A stretch of DNA of 64,000 nt. Origin: Dryocola boscaweniae (lineage in GTDB: Bacteria > Pseudomonadota > Gammaproteobacteria > Enterobacterales > Enterobacteriaceae). Under the pieces are notes generated by a model. That model saw only the letters and a program-made list of their open reading frames with translations, was not told where the DNA came from and did not search any database. The first letter of the stretch is position 1. Each line of letters opens with the position of its first letter. The translations under genes and the position numbers were made by a program. Of this stretch, positions 45,618 through 56,694 are shown one piece after another. Location of the stretch: the NCBI RefSeq assembly GCF_025215095.1, contig NZ_JALHAP010000079.1, positions 62,001 to 126,000 on the forward strand. The letters run 5' to 3'.

Positions 45618-47586
45618 CAAAATCTCTTCTGTTTCGGGTTCGTCAGTGGGCGAGCAGAATGTACACCGCTCCATGCAGGAGGTTGCCATGAGCTCCCAGG
45701 AAGCCAGCAAGATGCTGCGTACTTACAATATTGCCTGGTGGGGCAATAACTATTACGACGTCAACGAACTGGGCCATATTACCGTATGCCCCGATCCGGA
45801 TGTGCCTGAGGCACGGGTCGATCTGGCGGAGTTGGTTAAAGCCCGTGAAGCACAGGGGCAGCGCTTGCCTGCACTGTTTTGTTTCCCGCAGATTCTTCAG
45901 CACCGCCTGCGCTCTATTAACGCAGCATTCAAACGCGCGCGTGAATCTTACGGCTATAACGGCAACTATTTCCTCGTCTATCCCATTAAGGTAAACCAGC
46001 ACCGCCGCGTGATTGAATCACTGATCCATTCCGGTGAACCGCTTGGCCTGGAAGCGGGTTCGAAAGCCGAGCTGATGGCCGTTCTGGCGCATGCGGGCAT
46101 GACACGTTCAGTGATCGTCTGTAACGGTTATAAAGACCGTGAATATATCCGCCTCGCGCTTATCGGCGAGAAGATGGGCCATAAGGTTTATCTGGTCATC
46201 GAGAAGATGTCAGAGATCCGCATCGTGCTGGAAGAAGCTGAGCGTTTGAACGTGGTGCCGCGCCTTGGCGTGCGTGCGCGTCTGGCATCGCAAGGCTCCG
46301 GTAAATGGCAGTCTTCCGGCGGCGAAAAATCCAAATTTGGTCTGGCGGCGACTCAGGTTCTGCAACTGGTTGAAATGTTGCGTGAAGCTGGTCGTATCGA
46401 CAGCCTGCAATTGTTGCACTTCCACCTCGGTTCGCAAATGGCGAACATTCGCGATATCGCCACCGGCGTTCGTGAATCCGCACGCTTCTACGTTGAGCTG
46501 CACAAGATGGGCGTTAACATCGAATGCTTCGACGTGGGCGGCGGTCTGGGCGTGGACTACGAAGGGACACGTTCCCAGTCGGATTGTTCGGTTAACTATG
46601 GCCTGAACGAATACGCTAACAATATTATCTGGGCTATCGGCGATGCCTGCGAAGAGCATGGCTTGCCGCACCCGACGGTGATTACCGAGTCTGGCCGTGC
46701 GGTTACCGCACACCATACCGTGCTGGTGTCCAACATCATCGGCGTTGAGCGTAACGAATACACAACGCCAACGGCGCCTGCTGAAGACGCGCCGCGCGCG
46801 CTGCAAAGTATGTGGGAAACGTGGGGCGAGATGCATGAACCGAACAACCGGCGCTCGCTGCGTGAATGGCTGCACGACAGCCAGATCGACCTGCACGATA
46901 TCCATACCGGCTACGCTTCGGGCAGCTATTCGCTGCAGGAACGCGCCTGGGCGGAGCAGCTTTATCTGAGCATGTGCCATGAAATTCAGCGCCTGCTGGA
47001 CCCGAGCAACCGCGCGCACCGTCCCATTATCGACGAGTTGCAGGAACGTATGGCGGATAAAATCTACGTCAACTTCTCGCTGTTCCAGTCTATGCCGGAT
47101 GCCTGGGGTATCGACCAGTTGTTCCCTGTGCTGCCGCTTGAGGGGCTGGACCAGGTTCCCGAGCGTCGCGCGGTGCTGCTGGACATTACCTGCGATTCCG
47201 ATGGCGCAATCGACCATTATATTGACGGCGACGGTATTGCCACCACCATGCCGATGCCGGAATACGATGCGGACAACCCGCCGCTGCTGGGCTTCTTTAT
47301 GGTTGGCGCATACCAGGAAATTCTGGGCAACATGCATAACCTGTTCGGCGATACCGAAGCGGTAGACGTATTCGTGTTCCCTGACGGCAGCGTGGAAGTT
47401 GAGCTGTCTGATGAAGGCGATACCGTCGCGGACATGCTGGAATACGTGCAGCTTGACCCGAATACTTTGCTGACCCACTTCCGCGATCAGGTGAAGCAGA
47501 CGGATCTGGATGCCGCCCTGCAGCAGCAGTTCCTGGAAGAGTTCGAGGCGGGGCTGTACGGTTACACTTACCTGGAAGACGAGTAA
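45610..47586 (+). CDS. speA: Biosynthetic arginine decarboxylase
   Basis: A 658-residue fold-type III PLP enzyme producing agmatine, first step of the arginine route to putrescine. The PLP lysine lies in [14 protein letters not shown] (about residue 127). [13 protein letters not shown] holds the phosphate-binding glycines, and [15 protein letters not shown] the C-terminal catalytic cysteine region. ATG 45610 ([10 protein letters not shown]) follows GAGGTT and gives the E. coli length; the ORF start at 45580 is rejected. speB follows after a terminator. Confidence 0.97.
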   Translation: MSDKISSVSGSSVGEQNVHRSMQEVAMSSQEASKMLRTYNIAWWGNNYYDVNELGHITVCPDPDVPEARVDLAELVKAREAQGQRLPALFCFPQILQHRLRSINAAFKRARESYGYNGNYFLVYPIKVNQHRRVIESLIHSGEPLGLEAGSKAELMAVLAHAGMTRSVIVCNGYKDREYIRLALIGEKMGHKVYLVIEKMSEIRIVLEEAERLNVVPRLGVRARLASQGSGKWQSSGGEKSKFGLAATQVLQLVEMLREAGRIDSLQLLHFHLGSQMANIRDIATGVRESARFYVELHKMGVNIECFDVGGGLGVDYEGTRSQSDCSVNYGLNEYANNIIWAIGDACEEHGLPHPTVITESGRAVTAHHTVLVSNIIGVERNEYTTPTAPAEDAPRALQSMWETWGEMHEPNNRRSLREWLHDSQIDLHDIHTGYASGSYSLQERAWAEQLYLSMCHEIQRLLDPSNRAHRPIIDELQERMADKIYVNFSLFQSMPDAWGIDQLFPVLPLEGLDQVPERRAVLLDITCDSDGAIDHYIDGDGIATTMPMPEYDADNPPLLGFFMVGAYQEILGNMHNLFGDTEAVDVFVFPDGSVEVELSDEGDTVADMLEYVQLDPNTLLTHFRDQVKQTDLDAALQQQFLEEFEAGLYGYTYLEDE

Positions 47587-47613
47587 TTTCGAAGCCTGTT
47601 CTATACTGTGCGT

Positions 47614-47736
47614 ATGAATTACGCACTATTGAACCCGGATGAAATTACGGCGATAATCCGCGACAACAGACAGTATCTGAACGAATCCAGTCCCTTCCTC
47701 GTCGGGTTTAACGACGCGGAAGGGACTTTTTTTTGA
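47614..47736 (+). CDS. Candidate 40-residue ORF between speA and speB
   Basis: ATG 47614 to TGA 47734-47736 encodes MNYALLNPDEITAIIRDNRQ and then YLNESSPFLVGFNDAEGTFF. The composition is protein-like, and the last ten codons lie in the stem and T run of a strong terminator (47689-47734). No clear Shine-Dalgarno precedes it; a TATACT box lies at 47601. It could be a leader peptide coupled to termination before speB, or chance. Confidence 0.35.
   Translation: MNYALLNPDEITAIIRDNRQYLNESSPFLVGFNDAEGTFF
47689..47734 (+). terminator. Strong Rho-independent terminator between speA and speB
   Basis: Outer stem AGTCCCTTCC (47689-47698) with GGAAGGGACT (47718-47727), a second inner stem CGTCG/CGACG, then eight T. 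It separates speA from speB, whose start is 32 bp further on. Confidence 0.9.
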
Positions 47737-47765
47737 CATAAATTCACTCACCGAGAGGTCATACA

Positions 47766-48686
47766 ATGAGCACCCTAGGCCATCAGTACGATAATTCCCT
47801 GGTATCCAATGCTTTCGGTTTTTTACGTTTTCCGCTGAACTTCCAGCCGTACGATAGCGATGCCGATTGGGTGATCACCGGCGTTCCGTTTGATGCGGCT
47901 ACCTCTGGTCGCGCGGGCGGCCGTCATGGCCCTGCGGCTATTCGTCAGGTTTCTACTAACCTTGCCTGGGAAGGCAGCCGCTTCCCGTGGAACTTCGACA
48001 TGCGCGAGCGTCTGAATGTCGTAGACTGCGGCGATCTGGTTTATGCATTTGGCGACGCACGCGACATGAGCGAGCGTTTGCAGGCGCATGCCGAAAAACT
48101 GCTGGCCGCGGGCAAGCGAATGCTCTCTTTCGGCGGCGATCATTTTGTGACTCTGCCGCTGCTGCGCGCTCATGCTAAACACTTTGGCAAAATGGCGCTG
48201 GTGCATTTCGATGCGCACACCGACACCTATGCTAACGGCTGCGAGTTCGACCACGGCACCATGTTCTATACCGCGCCGCTTGAAGGTCTGATCGATCCAA
48301 ACCATTCCGTGCAGATTGGTATTCGTACCGAGTTCGACAAAGACAATGGTTTTACCGTACTGGACGCGGGCCAGGTTAACGACCGCACCGTTGACGATAT
48401 TCTGGCCCAGGTTAAGCAGATCGTCGGCGATATGCCGGTTTATCTGACCTTTGATATCGACTGTCTGGATCCCGCTTTTGCTCCGGGGACCGGCACGCCG
48501 GTTATCGGCGGCCTGACTTCAGACCGCGCCCTGAAGCTGGTACGCGGCCTCAAAGACCTGAACATTGTTGGGATGGACGTCGTGGAAGTGGCTCCGGCCT
48601 ACGACCAGTCTGAAATCACCGCTCTTGCAGGCGCTACGCTGGCGCTGGAAATGCTCTATATCCAGGCGGCTAAGAAAGGCGAGTAA
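47766..48686 (+). CDS. speB: Agmatinase
   Basis: A 306-residue manganese ureohydrolase converting agmatine to putrescine and urea. All metal motifs are intact: [21 protein letters not shown] and [17 protein letters not shown]. An AGAGG ribosome-binding site precedes the ATG. With speA it completes the arginine route to putrescine. Confidence 0.97.
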   Translation: MSTLGHQYDNSLVSNAFGFLRFPLNFQPYDSDADWVITGVPFDAATSGRAGGRHGPAAIRQVSTNLAWEGSRFPWNFDMRERLNVVDCGDLVYAFGDARDMSERLQAHAEKLLAAGKRMLSFGGDHFVTLPLLRAHAKHFGKMALVHFDAHTDTYANGCEFDHGTMFYTAPLEGLIDPNHSVQIGIRTEFDKDNGFTVLDAGQVNDRTVDDILAQVKQIVGDMPVYLTFDIDCLDPAFAPGTGTPVIGGLTSDRALKLVRGLKDLNIVGMDVVEVAPAYDQSEITALAGATLALEMLYIQAAKKGE

Positions 48687-48696
48687 ACGTTGGTGT

Positions 48697-48768
48697 CGGA
48701 TGGCGCTTACGCTTATCCGGCATACGTAGGGCTGTTGTAGGGTGGATAAGCGTAAGCGCCATCCACCA
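48697..48768. repeat. REP pair (BIME) after speB
   Basis: Two inverted REP units (GGATGGCGCTTACGCTTATCC and its inverse) between convergent speB and loiP, followed by seven T on the plus strand. Confidence 0.8.
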
Positions 48769-48778
48769 TTTTTTTATC

Positions 48779-49537
48779 TTACTTCAGCCCATCCGCAGTC
48801 ATGCGATCGCGAACATGCTGCGCGCGCTCGGCGGAAGCCGGGTGGTCGTCCAGCATTGAGCTCTGGCGGCCTTCTTCCTGTTTGGCAAGCTTCTCGAAGC
48901 TGGTTGCAAGGCCTATCGGGTTAATACCGCGTTTTCTCAGCAGATCGTAAGAATAGTCATCGGCTTCCGATTCCTGACGTTGAGAGAACTGCGCGTTCAC
49001 CAGCTTTTCACCCAGGTCACCTAACTGCGATTGCGACAGGCTGCCAATCATGCCGCCGGCTGAAGCGGCGGCAACTCGCGCAGCGTTAGTGCCGAGCGCA
49101 ACCTGCATACCTTTCTTCACGTGGCCGAGCGCGACGTGGCCCATTTCGTGGCCGATAACCGCTTCGACTTCGTTATCGTTCATCATGTCCATCAGACCGC
49201 TGTAAACGCGGATACAGCCGTTCGCCATGGCGAACGCGTTGACGTCTTTAGTGACGTAAACTTTGTAGTTCACCGGCATGCCGTTGATGTTGTCGCCCAG
49301 CGCGCTGGATATTTTTGTCAGGCGTTTCGCATAGTCGCTGCTTGCCGGGGCGATAGTGGCTTTACTGTCCAGCTCCGCACAAGATTTATCGCTCAGCTCT
49401 TTAACCTGCGCATCGCTTAGCGTATAGGCCTGAAAGGCTTCGGCGCCGGAGGTTAATAAACCGTTGGAGTCCATGTTTTGGCAGCCGCTCAGCGCGGTGG
49501 CGAGCGTCAGGCTCAGTAAAATAGGGCGCATCTTCAT
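48779..49537 (-). CDS. loiP: LoiP, outer-membrane metalloprotease lipoprotein
   Basis: A 252-residue M48-family zinc protease (YggG) of the outer membrane, known in E. coli to be induced at low osmolarity. The lipobox LSGC places the lipidated Cys at 19. The zinc site VIGHEMGHVALGH and downstream QRQESEADDYSYDLL are intact. ATG 49537 follows AGGAAG and gives the E. coli length; the longer ORF (to 49738) is rejected. Confidence 0.95.
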   Translation of the reverse strand: MKMRPILLSLTLATALSGCQNMDSNGLLTSGAEAFQAYTLSDAQVKELSDKSCAELDSKATIAPASSDYAKRLTKISSALGDNINGMPVNYKVYVTKDVNAFAMANGCIRVYSGLMDMMNDNEVEAVIGHEMGHVALGHVKKGMQVALGTNAARVAAASAGGMIGSLSQSQLGDLGEKLVNAQFSQRQESEADDYSYDLLRKRGINPIGLATSFEKLAKQEEGRQSSMLDDHPASAERAQHVRDRMTADGLK

Positions 49538-49819
49538 GGCCAGTCTTCCTTTATTAGTTTCAACAGCCCAGGGGCAAACTCCACGCCAGAAATGGCGGTG
49601 GATAAAGCTCAGTATAAATAAGTTAGCGAAGCGCGCGCAGCAACTTGCGCAACATGCGAGCGCTTCCTGGATATTTCTTACGGGGACAAAAGGATGCTCC
49701 ATGTACATGACCTGCGGCTTGCGGTACATTGTTGGCAATTTTTCGGGCGTAGCCCATAACGCTTAGTAGTCAAGTCGTAAAACAAGGCGTGACCTTCAAC
49801 CATCCGATCTGGAGTGAAA

Positions 49820-51811
49820 ATGTCCTCTCGTAAAGAGCTTGCCAATGCTATTCGTGCGCTCAGCATGGACGCAGTACAGAAAGCCAAATCCGGTCACCCG
49901 GGCGCCCCTATGGGCATGGCCGATATTGCTGAAGTCCTGTGGCGTGATTTCCTGAACCATAACCCGCAGAACCCGGCCTGGGCCGATCGCGACCGTTTCG
50001 TCCTGTCTAACGGCCACGGTTCCATGCTGATTTACAGCCTGCTGCACCTCACGGGTTATGACCTGCCGATTGAAGAGTTAAAAAACTTCCGTCAGCTACA
50101 TTCAAAAACCCCGGGTCACCCGGAAGTGGGCTACACCGCCGGGGTTGAAACCACTACCGGCCCGCTGGGGCAGGGCGTTGCGAACGCGGTAGGTATGGCG
50201 ATTGCTGAACGTACCCTGGCGGCGCAGTTCAACCGTCCGGGCCACGATATCGTTGACCATTTCACCTATACGTTTATGGGTGACGGCTGCATGATGGAAG
50301 GCATCTCCCACGAAGTCTGCTCGCTGGCCGGTACGCTGGGTCTGGGTAAACTGGTCGCGTTCTACGACGACAACGGCATCTCCATTGACGGCCACGTTGA
50401 AGGCTGGTTCACCGACGATACCGCGAAACGCTTTGAAGCCTATGGCTGGCACGTGGTGCGCGGCGTGGACGGTCACGATGCGGACGCAATCAAGCGCGCT
50501 GTTGAAGAAGCGAAAGCGGTGACCGACAAGCCTTCCCTGCTGATGTGCAAAACCATCATCGGTTTCGGTTCGCCAAACAAAGCCGGCACGCACGATTCCC
50601 ACGGCGCGCCGCTGGGCGACGCGGAAATCGCTCTGACCCGTGAACAGCTTGGCTGGAAACACGCTCCGTTCGAAATTCCACAGGATATCTACGCCCAGTG
50701 GGATGCGCGCGAAGCAGGCCAGGCGAAAGAAGCGGCCTGGAACGAGAAGTTCGCGGCCTACGCGAAATCCTTCCCGCAGGAAGCCGCAGAATTTACCCGC
50801 CGTATGAAAGGCGACATGCCTGCTGATTTCGCCGCTAAAGCGCAGGAGTTCATCGCGAACCTGCAGGCTAATCCGGCAAAAATCGCCAGCCGTAAAGCGT
50901 CCCAGAATGCCATTGAAGCCTTCGGCCACTGGCTGCCTGAATTCCTCGGCGGCTCTGCTGACCTGGCGCCTTCTAACCTGACTATCTGGTCCGGCTCTAA
51001 AGCCATCAACGAAGACCAGGCCGGTAACTACATCCATTACGGTGTGCGTGAATTCGGTATGACCGCGATTGCCAACGGCATCGCGCTGCACGGCGGTTTC
51101 CTGCCGTACACCTCCACCTTCCTGATGTTCGTGGAATACGCCCGTAACGCGGTGCGTATGGCGGCACTTATGAAGCAGCGCCAGGTGATGGTCTACACCC
51201 ACGACTCCATCGGTCTGGGCGAAGACGGCCCGACGCACCAGCCGGTAGAGCAGCTTGCTGCCCTGCGCGTGACGCCGAACATGAGCACATGGCGTCCGTG
51301 TGACCAGGTTGAATCTGCGGTTGCGTGGAAATACGCTGTAGAACGTCACGACGGCCCGACCGCGCTGATTTTCTCCCGCCAGAACCTGGCCCAGCAGGAT
51401 CGTACCGAAGAGCAGTTGGCGAACGTTGCCCGCGGCGCTTACGTTCTGAAAGATTGTGCAGGCACGCCTGAGCTTATCCTGATTGCTACCGGTTCAGAAG
51501 TTGAGCTGGCGGTAGCGGCATGGGATCAACTGAGCGCTGAAGGCATCAAAGCGCGCGTGGTTTCCATGCCGTCCACCGATGCATTCGACAAACAAGATCC
51601 GGCTTACCGTGAAGCGGTTCTGCCGAAAGCGGTTGCAGCGCGTGTGGCTATCGAAGCCAGCATCGCTGACTACTGGTACAAATACGTCGGCCTGAACGGC
51701 GCGGTTGTGGGCATGACCACCTTCGGTGAGTCCGCACCTGCCGAGCAGTTGTTCGAAGAGTTTGGCTTCACCGTTGAGAACGTGGTGAAACAGGCTAAAG
51801 CAGTTCTGTAA
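49820..51811 (+). CDS. tktA: Transketolase A
   Basis: A 663-residue thiamine-diphosphate enzyme of the non-oxidative pentose phosphate pathway. The TPP/Mg motif [46 protein letters not shown] and the C-terminal domain are all present. ATG 49820 matches E. coli; the GTG at 49814 is two codons upstream. A terminator follows directly. Confidence 0.97.
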   Translation: MSSRKELANAIRALSMDAVQKAKSGHPGAPMGMADIAEVLWRDFLNHNPQNPAWADRDRFVLSNGHGSMLIYSLLHLTGYDLPIEELKNFRQLHSKTPGHPEVGYTAGVETTTGPLGQGVANAVGMAIAERTLAAQFNRPGHDIVDHFTYTFMGDGCMMEGISHEVCSLAGTLGLGKLVAFYDDNGISIDGHVEGWFTDDTAKRFEAYGWHVVRGVDGHDADAIKRAVEEAKAVTDKPSLLMCKTIIGFGSPNKAGTHDSHGAPLGDAEIALTREQLGWKHAPFEIPQDIYAQWDAREAGQAKEAAWNEKFAAYAKSFPQEAAEFTRRMKGDMPADFAAKAQEFIANLQANPAKIASRKASQNAIEAFGHWLPEFLGGSADLAPSNLTIWSGSKAINEDQAGNYIHYGVREFGMTAIANGIALHGGFLPYTSTFLMFVEYARNAVRMAALMKQRQVMVYTHDSIGLGEDGPTHQPVEQLAALRVTPNMSTWRPCDQVESAVAWKYAVERHDGPTALIFSRQNLAQQDRTEEQLANVARGAYVLKDCAGTPELILIATGSEVELAVAAWDQLSAEGIKARVVSMPSTDAFDKQDPAYREAVLPKAVAARVAIEASIADYWYKYVGLNGAVVGMTTFGESAPAEQLFEEFGFTVENVVKQAKAVL

Positions 51812-51827
51812 TTTTTCTCTGCGTTGA

Positions 51828-51859
51828 AACGGGGCGCTCAGGCGGCCCGTTTTTTTTTG
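51828..51859 (+). terminator. Terminator after tktA
   Basis: Stem ACGGG/CCCGT enclosing GCGCTCAGGCGG, followed by nine T. Confidence 0.85.
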
Positions 51860-51909
51860 CGCGTTATTCGTCCCCGCCTGCCTGTCCGTTTCATTAATTC
51901 CATCAAAAA

Positions 51910-51925
51910 TGTGACTTGCGTCAGA
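51910..51925. promoter_or_regulatory. Possible CRP site upstream of epd
   Basis: TGTGA-N6-TCAGA: a perfect left half and a right half with one mismatch, about 195 bp before epd. CRP control of the E. coli epd-pgk operon is known; this site is weaker than the one at galP. Confidence 0.4.
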
Positions 51926-51983
51926 ATAACGCCCGTCTGTCCCGCGCCAGCGTTCCTTTTATTCCACGTTTCGCTTACCATAG

Positions 51984-51997
51984 CTGAAGCGTTTCAG
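51984..51997. promoter_or_regulatory. Cra (FruR) site upstream of epd-pgk-fbaA
   Basis: CTGAAGCGTTTCAG contains TGAAGCGTTTCA, one mismatch from the Cra consensus TGAAACGTTTCA. It is placed 122 bp before epd, consistent with glycolytic/gluconeogenic control of the operon. Confidence 0.75.
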
Positions 51998-52118
51998 TTG
52001 ATTATATGTTCGACAATTAAGCAATCAATTGCAGTTTCGTGAGCGCGAGGATTCCCCTCAGACTGTTGCTGGATTACTCTGTCAGCCACTTAGTTTCAGG
52101 GATCCTGGCAGGAGAGAT

Positions 52119-53138
52119 ATGACCGTACGCATCGCAATTAATGGCTTCGGTCGCATTGGGCGCAACGTGGTACGTGCTTTGTACGAATCCGGTCGCCGTG
52201 CGGAAATTACCGTTGTAGCAATCAATGAGCTGGCTGATGCTGCGGGAATGGCGCACCTGTTGAAATACGATACCAGTCACGGGCGCTTTGCCTGGGACGT
52301 GCGCCAGGAACGCGATCTGTTGTGGGTCGGCGATGACGCGATTCGCCTGCTTCACGAACCTGGCATCGCAGCGTTACCCTGGCGCGAACTGGGCGTCGAC
52401 GTTGTACTGGACTGTACAGGCGTATTTGGTTCCCGCGCAGACGGCGAAGCCCATCTGGCAGCCGGCGCGAAAAAGGTTCTCTTCTCCCATCCTGGCGGCA
52501 ACGATCTCGACGCAACCGTGGTTTTCGGCGTCAATCATGACGAAGTGAAAGCCGAACACCGCATCGTCTCGAATGCTTCCTGCACCACGAATTGCATAAT
52601 CCCAATTATTAAGTTGCTGGATGACGCATTTGGCATTGAGTGGGGCACCGTGACCACCATTCATTCCGCCATGCACGATCAACAGGTTATTGACGCGTAT
52701 CACCCGGACCTCAGACGCACTCGTGCTGCCAGTCAATCGATCATTCCGGTAGATACGCGACTTGCCGCCGGTATCACACGTGTTTTCCCGCAATTTAACG
52801 ACCGTTTTGAAGCGATTGCGGTACGTGTACCAACAATAAACGTTACCGCCATTGATTTGAGCGTGACGGTGAGGGATGCAGTAAAAGCTAGTGAAGTCAA
52901 CCTGTTGCTGCAAAAAGCGGCACAGGATTCATTTCATGGTATAGTTGACTATACGGAATTACCGTTGGTCTCGACTGATTTTAACCACGATCCGCACAGT
53001 GCCATTGTTGACGGCACGCAAACCCGGGTCAGTGGGCAACATCTGATTAAAACTCTAGTCTGGTGTGATAACGAATGGGGCTTTGCTAACCGAATGCTCG
53101 ACACGACGTTAGTCATGGCTGCAAGTGGTTTCAGGTAG
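52119..53138 (+). CDS. epd: D-erythrose-4-phosphate dehydrogenase
   Basis: A 339-residue GAPDH-family enzyme of pyridoxal phosphate synthesis. It shows the NAD-binding [15 protein letters not shown] and the catalytic cysteine in [13 protein letters not shown]; the conserved C-terminal [15 protein letters not shown] is also present. ATG 52119 follows AGGAGAG. First gene of the epd-pgk-fbaA operon. Confidence 0.96.
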   Translation: MTVRIAINGFGRIGRNVVRALYESGRRAEITVVAINELADAAGMAHLLKYDTSHGRFAWDVRQERDLLWVGDDAIRLLHEPGIAALPWRELGVDVVLDCTGVFGSRADGEAHLAAGAKKVLFSHPGGNDLDATVVFGVNHDEVKAEHRIVSNASCTTNCIIPIIKLLDDAFGIEWGTVTTIHSAMHDQQVIDAYHPDLRRTRAASQSIIPVDTRLAAGITRVFPQFNDRFEAIAVRVPTINVTAIDLSVTVRDAVKASEVNLLLQKAAQDSFHGIVDYTELPLVSTDFNHDPHSAIVDGTQTRVSGQHLIKTLVWCDNEWGFANRMLDTTLVMAASGFR

Positions 53139-53186
53139 AGCGCATAAGCGTTCGCAAAACTTTAAGAATCAACGAGAGGATTCACC

Positions 53187-54350
53187 ATGTCTGTAATTAA
53201 GATGACCGATCTGGATCTGGCTGGTAAGCGCGTTCTGATCCGTGCAGATTTGAACGTACCAGTTAAAGAAGGGAAAGTGACATCTGACGCACGTATCCGT
53301 GCATCTCTGCCGACCATCGAACTGGCTCTGAAACAAGGCGCGAAAGTGATGGTTACTTCTCACCTGGGCCGTCCGACCGAAGGCGAGTACAACGAAGAAT
53401 TCTCTCTGCTGCCAGTTGTTAACTATCTGAAAGACAAATTGTCTGCCCCGGTTCGCCTGGCTAAAGATTACCTGGATGGCGTTGAAGTCGCTGCCGGCGA
53501 GCTGGTCGTGCTGGAAAACGTTCGCTTCAATAAAGGCGAAAAGAAAGACGACGAAACCCTGTCTAAAAAATACGCTGCTCTGTGCGACGTATTCGTCATG
53601 GATGCTTTCGGTACCGCTCACCGCGCCCAGGCTTCTACTCACGGCGTGGGTAAATTCGCGGATATCGCCTGTGCAGGCCCGCTGTTGGCTGAAGAGCTGG
53701 ACGCGCTGGGCAAAGCATTGAAAGAACCTGCTCGCCCGATGGTTGCTATCGTTGGCGGTTCTAAAGTTTCCACCAAACTGACCGTTCTGGATTCCCTGTC
53801 CAAAATTGCTGACCAACTGATCGTCGGCGGTGGCATTGCAAACACCTTCGTTGCCGCTCAAGGCCACAACGTGGGTAAATCCCTGTACGAAGCAGATCTA
53901 GTTGATGAAGCAAAACGTCTGCTGACAACCTGCGATATCCCGGTTCCAACTGACGTACGCGTAGCGACTGAGTTCTCTGAAACCGCGCCAGCGACGCTGA
54001 AATCTGTAAACGACATCAAAGATGAAGAACAGATTCTGGATCTGGGCGATGTTTCTGCGCAGAAACTGGCTGAGATCCTGAAAAACGCGAAAACCATTCT
54101 GTGGAACGGCCCGGTTGGCGTGTTCGAATTCCCGAACTTCCGCAAAGGTACTGAAATCGTCGCTAACGCTATCGCCGACAGCGAAGCGTTCTCCATCGCA
54201 GGCGGCGGCGATACTCTGGCCGCAATCGATCTGTTCGGTATTTCCGACAAAATTTCCTACATCTCTACTGGCGGCGGCGCATTCCTCGAATTCGTGGAAG
54301 GCAAAGTTCTGCCAGCGGTAGCCATGCTCGAAGAGCGCGCTAAGAAGTAA
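53187..54350 (+). CDS. pgk: Phosphoglycerate kinase
   Basis: A 387-residue glycolytic kinase transferring phosphate from 1,3-bisphosphoglycerate to [23 protein letters not shown], the hinge-region [15 protein letters not shown] and the nucleotide-binding [13 protein letters not shown] are all intact. It starts 48 bp after epd. Confidence 0.98.
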   Translation: MSVIKMTDLDLAGKRVLIRADLNVPVKEGKVTSDARIRASLPTIELALKQGAKVMVTSHLGRPTEGEYNEEFSLLPVVNYLKDKLSAPVRLAKDYLDGVEVAAGELVVLENVRFNKGEKKDDETLSKKYAALCDVFVMDAFGTAHRAQASTHGVGKFADIACAGPLLAEELDALGKALKEPARPMVAIVGGSKVSTKLTVLDSLSKIADQLIVGGGIANTFVAAQGHNVGKSLYEADLVDEAKRLLTTCDIPVPTDVRVATEFSETAPATLKSVNDIKDEEQILDLGDVSAQKLAEILKNAKTILWNGPVGVFEFPNFRKGTEIVANAIADSEAFSIAGGGDTLAAIDLFGISDKISYISTGGGAFLEFVEGKVLPAVAMLEERAKK

Positions 54351-54355
54351 TAATT

Positions 54356-54377
54356 ACGGGCAGGGTATCCTGCCCGT
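54356..54377. other. Hairpin in the pgk-fbaA spacer
   Basis: Perfect 9-bp stem ACGGGCAGG/CCTGCCCGT with a 4-nt loop and no T run. It is a likely mRNA-stability or processing element rather than a terminator, as both genes belong to one operon. Confidence 0.6.
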
Positions 54378-54441
54378 TGATTTCTTGTCGCCCGTAAACC
54401 TTAGGCGGCACAAACGTTTCGACGATACAGGACAAACAACC

Positions 54442-55521
54442 ATGTCTAAGATTTTTGATTTCGTAAAACCAGGCGTAATCACTGGTGATGATGTACAGAA
54501 AGTTTTCCAGGTAGCTAAAGAAAACAACTTCGCTCTGCCGGCAGTGAACTGCGTAGGCACCGACTCCATCAACGCCGTACTGGAAACCGCTGCGAAAGTT
54601 AAAGCGCCGGTAATCGTTCAGTTCTCTAACGGCGGTGCTGCTTTCATCGCTGGTAAGGGCGTGAAAACCGACGTTCCTCAGGGTGCTGCAATCCTGGGCG
54701 CTATCTCTGGCGCACACCACGTGCATCAGATGGCTGAGCATTATGGCGTGCCGGTAATCCTGCACACCGACCACTGCGCTAAGAAACTGCTGCCGTGGAT
54801 CGATGGCCTGTTAGACGCGGGTGAAAAACACTTCGCAGCGACCGGCAAACCACTGTTCTCTTCTCACATGATTGACCTGTCCGAAGAGTCTCTGGAAGAG
54901 AACATCGAGATCTGCTCTAAATACCTGGAGCGCATGTCCAAAATCGGCATGACTCTGGAAATCGAACTGGGCTGCACCGGCGGCGAAGAAGATGGCGTGG
55001 ACAACAGCCATATGGACGCATCCGCGCTGTACACCCAGCCAGAAGACGTTGATTACGCCTACACAAAGCTGAACGCAATCAGCCCGCGCTTCACCATCGC
55101 GGCTTCCTTCGGTAACGTACACGGCGTATACAAACCAGGTAACGTTAAGTTGACCCCGACTATCCTGCGTGACTCTCAGGATTATGTGTCCAAAAAACAC
55201 AACCTGCCGCACAATGCGCTGAACTTCGTGTTCCACGGCGGTTCCGGTTCTACCGCTCAGGAAATCAAAGATTCCGTGAGCTACGGCGTTATCAAAATGA
55301 ACATCGATACCGATACCCAGTGGGCAACATGGGAAGGTATCCTGAACTACTACAAAGAAAACGAAGCTTACCTGCAGGGCCAGTTGGGCAACCCTAAAGG
55401 CGAAGATCAGCCGAACAAGAAATACTACGATCCACGCGTATGGCTGCGTGCTGCACAGACTTCTATGATCGTTCGTCTGGAGCAGGCTTTCAAAGAGCTG
55501 AACGCTGTCGACGTTCTGTAA
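54442..55521 (+). CDS. fbaA: Fructose-bisphosphate aldolase, class II
   Basis: A 359-residue zinc aldolase. Zinc ligands are in HTDHCAKKLL and further histidines in GNVHGVY and VFHGGSGST; the catalytic Asp is in HTDH. ATG 54442 gives MSKIFDFVKPG, matching E. coli; the ORF start at 54385 is rejected. A strong terminator follows. Confidence 0.98.
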   Translation: MSKIFDFVKPGVITGDDVQKVFQVAKENNFALPAVNCVGTDSINAVLETAAKVKAPVIVQFSNGGAAFIAGKGVKTDVPQGAAILGAISGAHHVHQMAEHYGVPVILHTDHCAKKLLPWIDGLLDAGEKHFAATGKPLFSSHMIDLSEESLEENIEICSKYLERMSKIGMTLEIELGCTGGEEDGVDNSHMDASALYTQPEDVDYAYTKLNAISPRFTIAASFGNVHGVYKPGNVKLTPTILRDSQDYVSKKHNLPHNALNFVFHGGSGSTAQEIKDSVSYGVIKMNIDTDTQWATWEGILNYYKENEAYLQGQLGNPKGEDQPNKKYYDPRVWLRAAQTSMIVRLEQAFKELNAVDVL

Positions 55522-55545
55522 TTTAAAGCGCTTTATGCCTGAATC

Positions 55546-55570
55546 AAGCCCGCTTCGCGCGGGCTTTTTT
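55546..55570 (+). terminator. Terminator after fbaA
   Basis: Stem AAGCCCGC/GCGGGCTT with a 5-nt loop, then six T. Confidence 0.9.
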
Positions 55571-55699
55571 GTCGATTTTTTTTGCACCTGTCGGCCATTT
55601 TTGTGACCAACCTGGCACATTCACCGGTTTTTACTTACCCTTTAAAGTCTTAGCCGCGCCTGTCGGGCGCAATTTTTCGGTAAGAACAAGGAACCGTGA

Positions 55700-56560
55700 A
55701 TGGAAGATCTCAATGTAGTAGACAGTATTAATAATGCCGGAGGTTGGCTGGTACACAACCAGGCGTTACTGCTGAGCTATGCGGTCAACATCGTGGCGGC
55801 CATTGCCATTATCGTCGTCGGGATGATTATCGCCCGTGCGGTCTCTGGCGCAATTAATCGTGTGATGCGCGCTCGTCATATTGATGCAACGGTGGCTGAT
55901 TTCCTTTCCGCTCTGGTGCGTTACGGGATTATCGCCTTTACGCTTATCGCAGCACTTGGCCGGGTTGGCGTACAAACCGCATCGGTTATCGCCGTACTTG
56001 GTGCCGCAGGTCTGGCGATTGGTCTGGCGCTGCAAGGCTCCCTTTCTAACCTGGCAGCAGGCGTCCTGCTGGTAACCTTCCGTCCTTTCCGTGCCGGTGA
56101 GTATGTTGATCTTGGGGGAACCGCCGGTACCGTACTGAGCGTGCAAATTTTCTCCACCACGCTGCGTTCCGCGGACGGCAAAATTGTGGTGGTGCCGAAC
56201 AAGAAAATCATCGACGGAAACATCACGAACTTTTCACGTGAGCCCGTACGTCGCAATGAATTTATCATTGGCGTGGCGTACGACGCGGATGTCGACAAGG
56301 TCAGGCAGATCCTGACTGAAATCATCAATAGCGACGATCGTATCCTGAAAGACCGTGAAATGACGGTGCGCCTGAACGAACTTGGTCCCTCCTCGGTGAA
56401 CTTTGTGATACGGGTCTGGAGCAACAGCGGCGATTTGCAAAACGTTTACTGGGACGTGCTGGAGCGCATCAAAAAAGCGTTGGATGAAAACGGCATCGGC
56501 ATTCCTTATCCGCAGATGGACGTGAACTTCAAACGCGTAAAAGAGCCTGCGCAAGGCTGA
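55700..56560 (+). CDS. mscS: Small-conductance mechanosensitive channel
   Basis: A 286-residue inner-membrane channel that opens under membrane tension to release solutes on osmotic downshock. It has three transmembrane helices; the pore helix is [20 protein letters not shown], followed by [19 protein letters not shown] and the cytoplasmic beta/alpha cage. Same length and position as in E. coli. Confidence 0.97.
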   Translation: MEDLNVVDSINNAGGWLVHNQALLLSYAVNIVAAIAIIVVGMIIARAVSGAINRVMRARHIDATVADFLSALVRYGIIAFTLIAALGRVGVQTASVIAVLGAAGLAIGLALQGSLSNLAAGVLLVTFRPFRAGEYVDLGGTAGTVLSVQIFSTTLRSADGKIVVVPNKKIIDGNITNFSREPVRRNEFIIGVAYDADVDKVRQILTEIINSDDRILKDREMTVRLNELGPSSVNFVIRVWSNSGDLQNVYWDVLERIKKALDENGIGIPYPQMDVNFKRVKEPAQG

Positions 56561-56568
56561 TTATTTAT

Positions 56569-56592
56569 GGCCAGTTTCGGCTGGCCTCTTTA
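56569..56592 (+). terminator. Terminator after mscS
   Basis: Stem GGCCAG/CTGGCC with a 6-nt TTTCGG loop, followed by TCTTTAT. Confidence 0.65.
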
Positions 56593-56694
56593 TCATTAGC
56601 CATTCTGATAAACCATTAAAATTATCCATTTCCGCTAATAATTCTTCCCTGGTACACTTCTCTTCAGTTGCTAAACGTTGAAGAGTAAATCATC

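Noticed and set aside
46210..47478. A 422-codon minus-strand frame opposite speA
   Set aside because: Shadow of a highly conserved gene; low-complexity His/Arg-rich translation with no family resemblance.
50102..51349. A 415-codon minus-strand frame opposite tktA
   Set aside because: Same reason: an antisense frame created by the codon bias of tktA.
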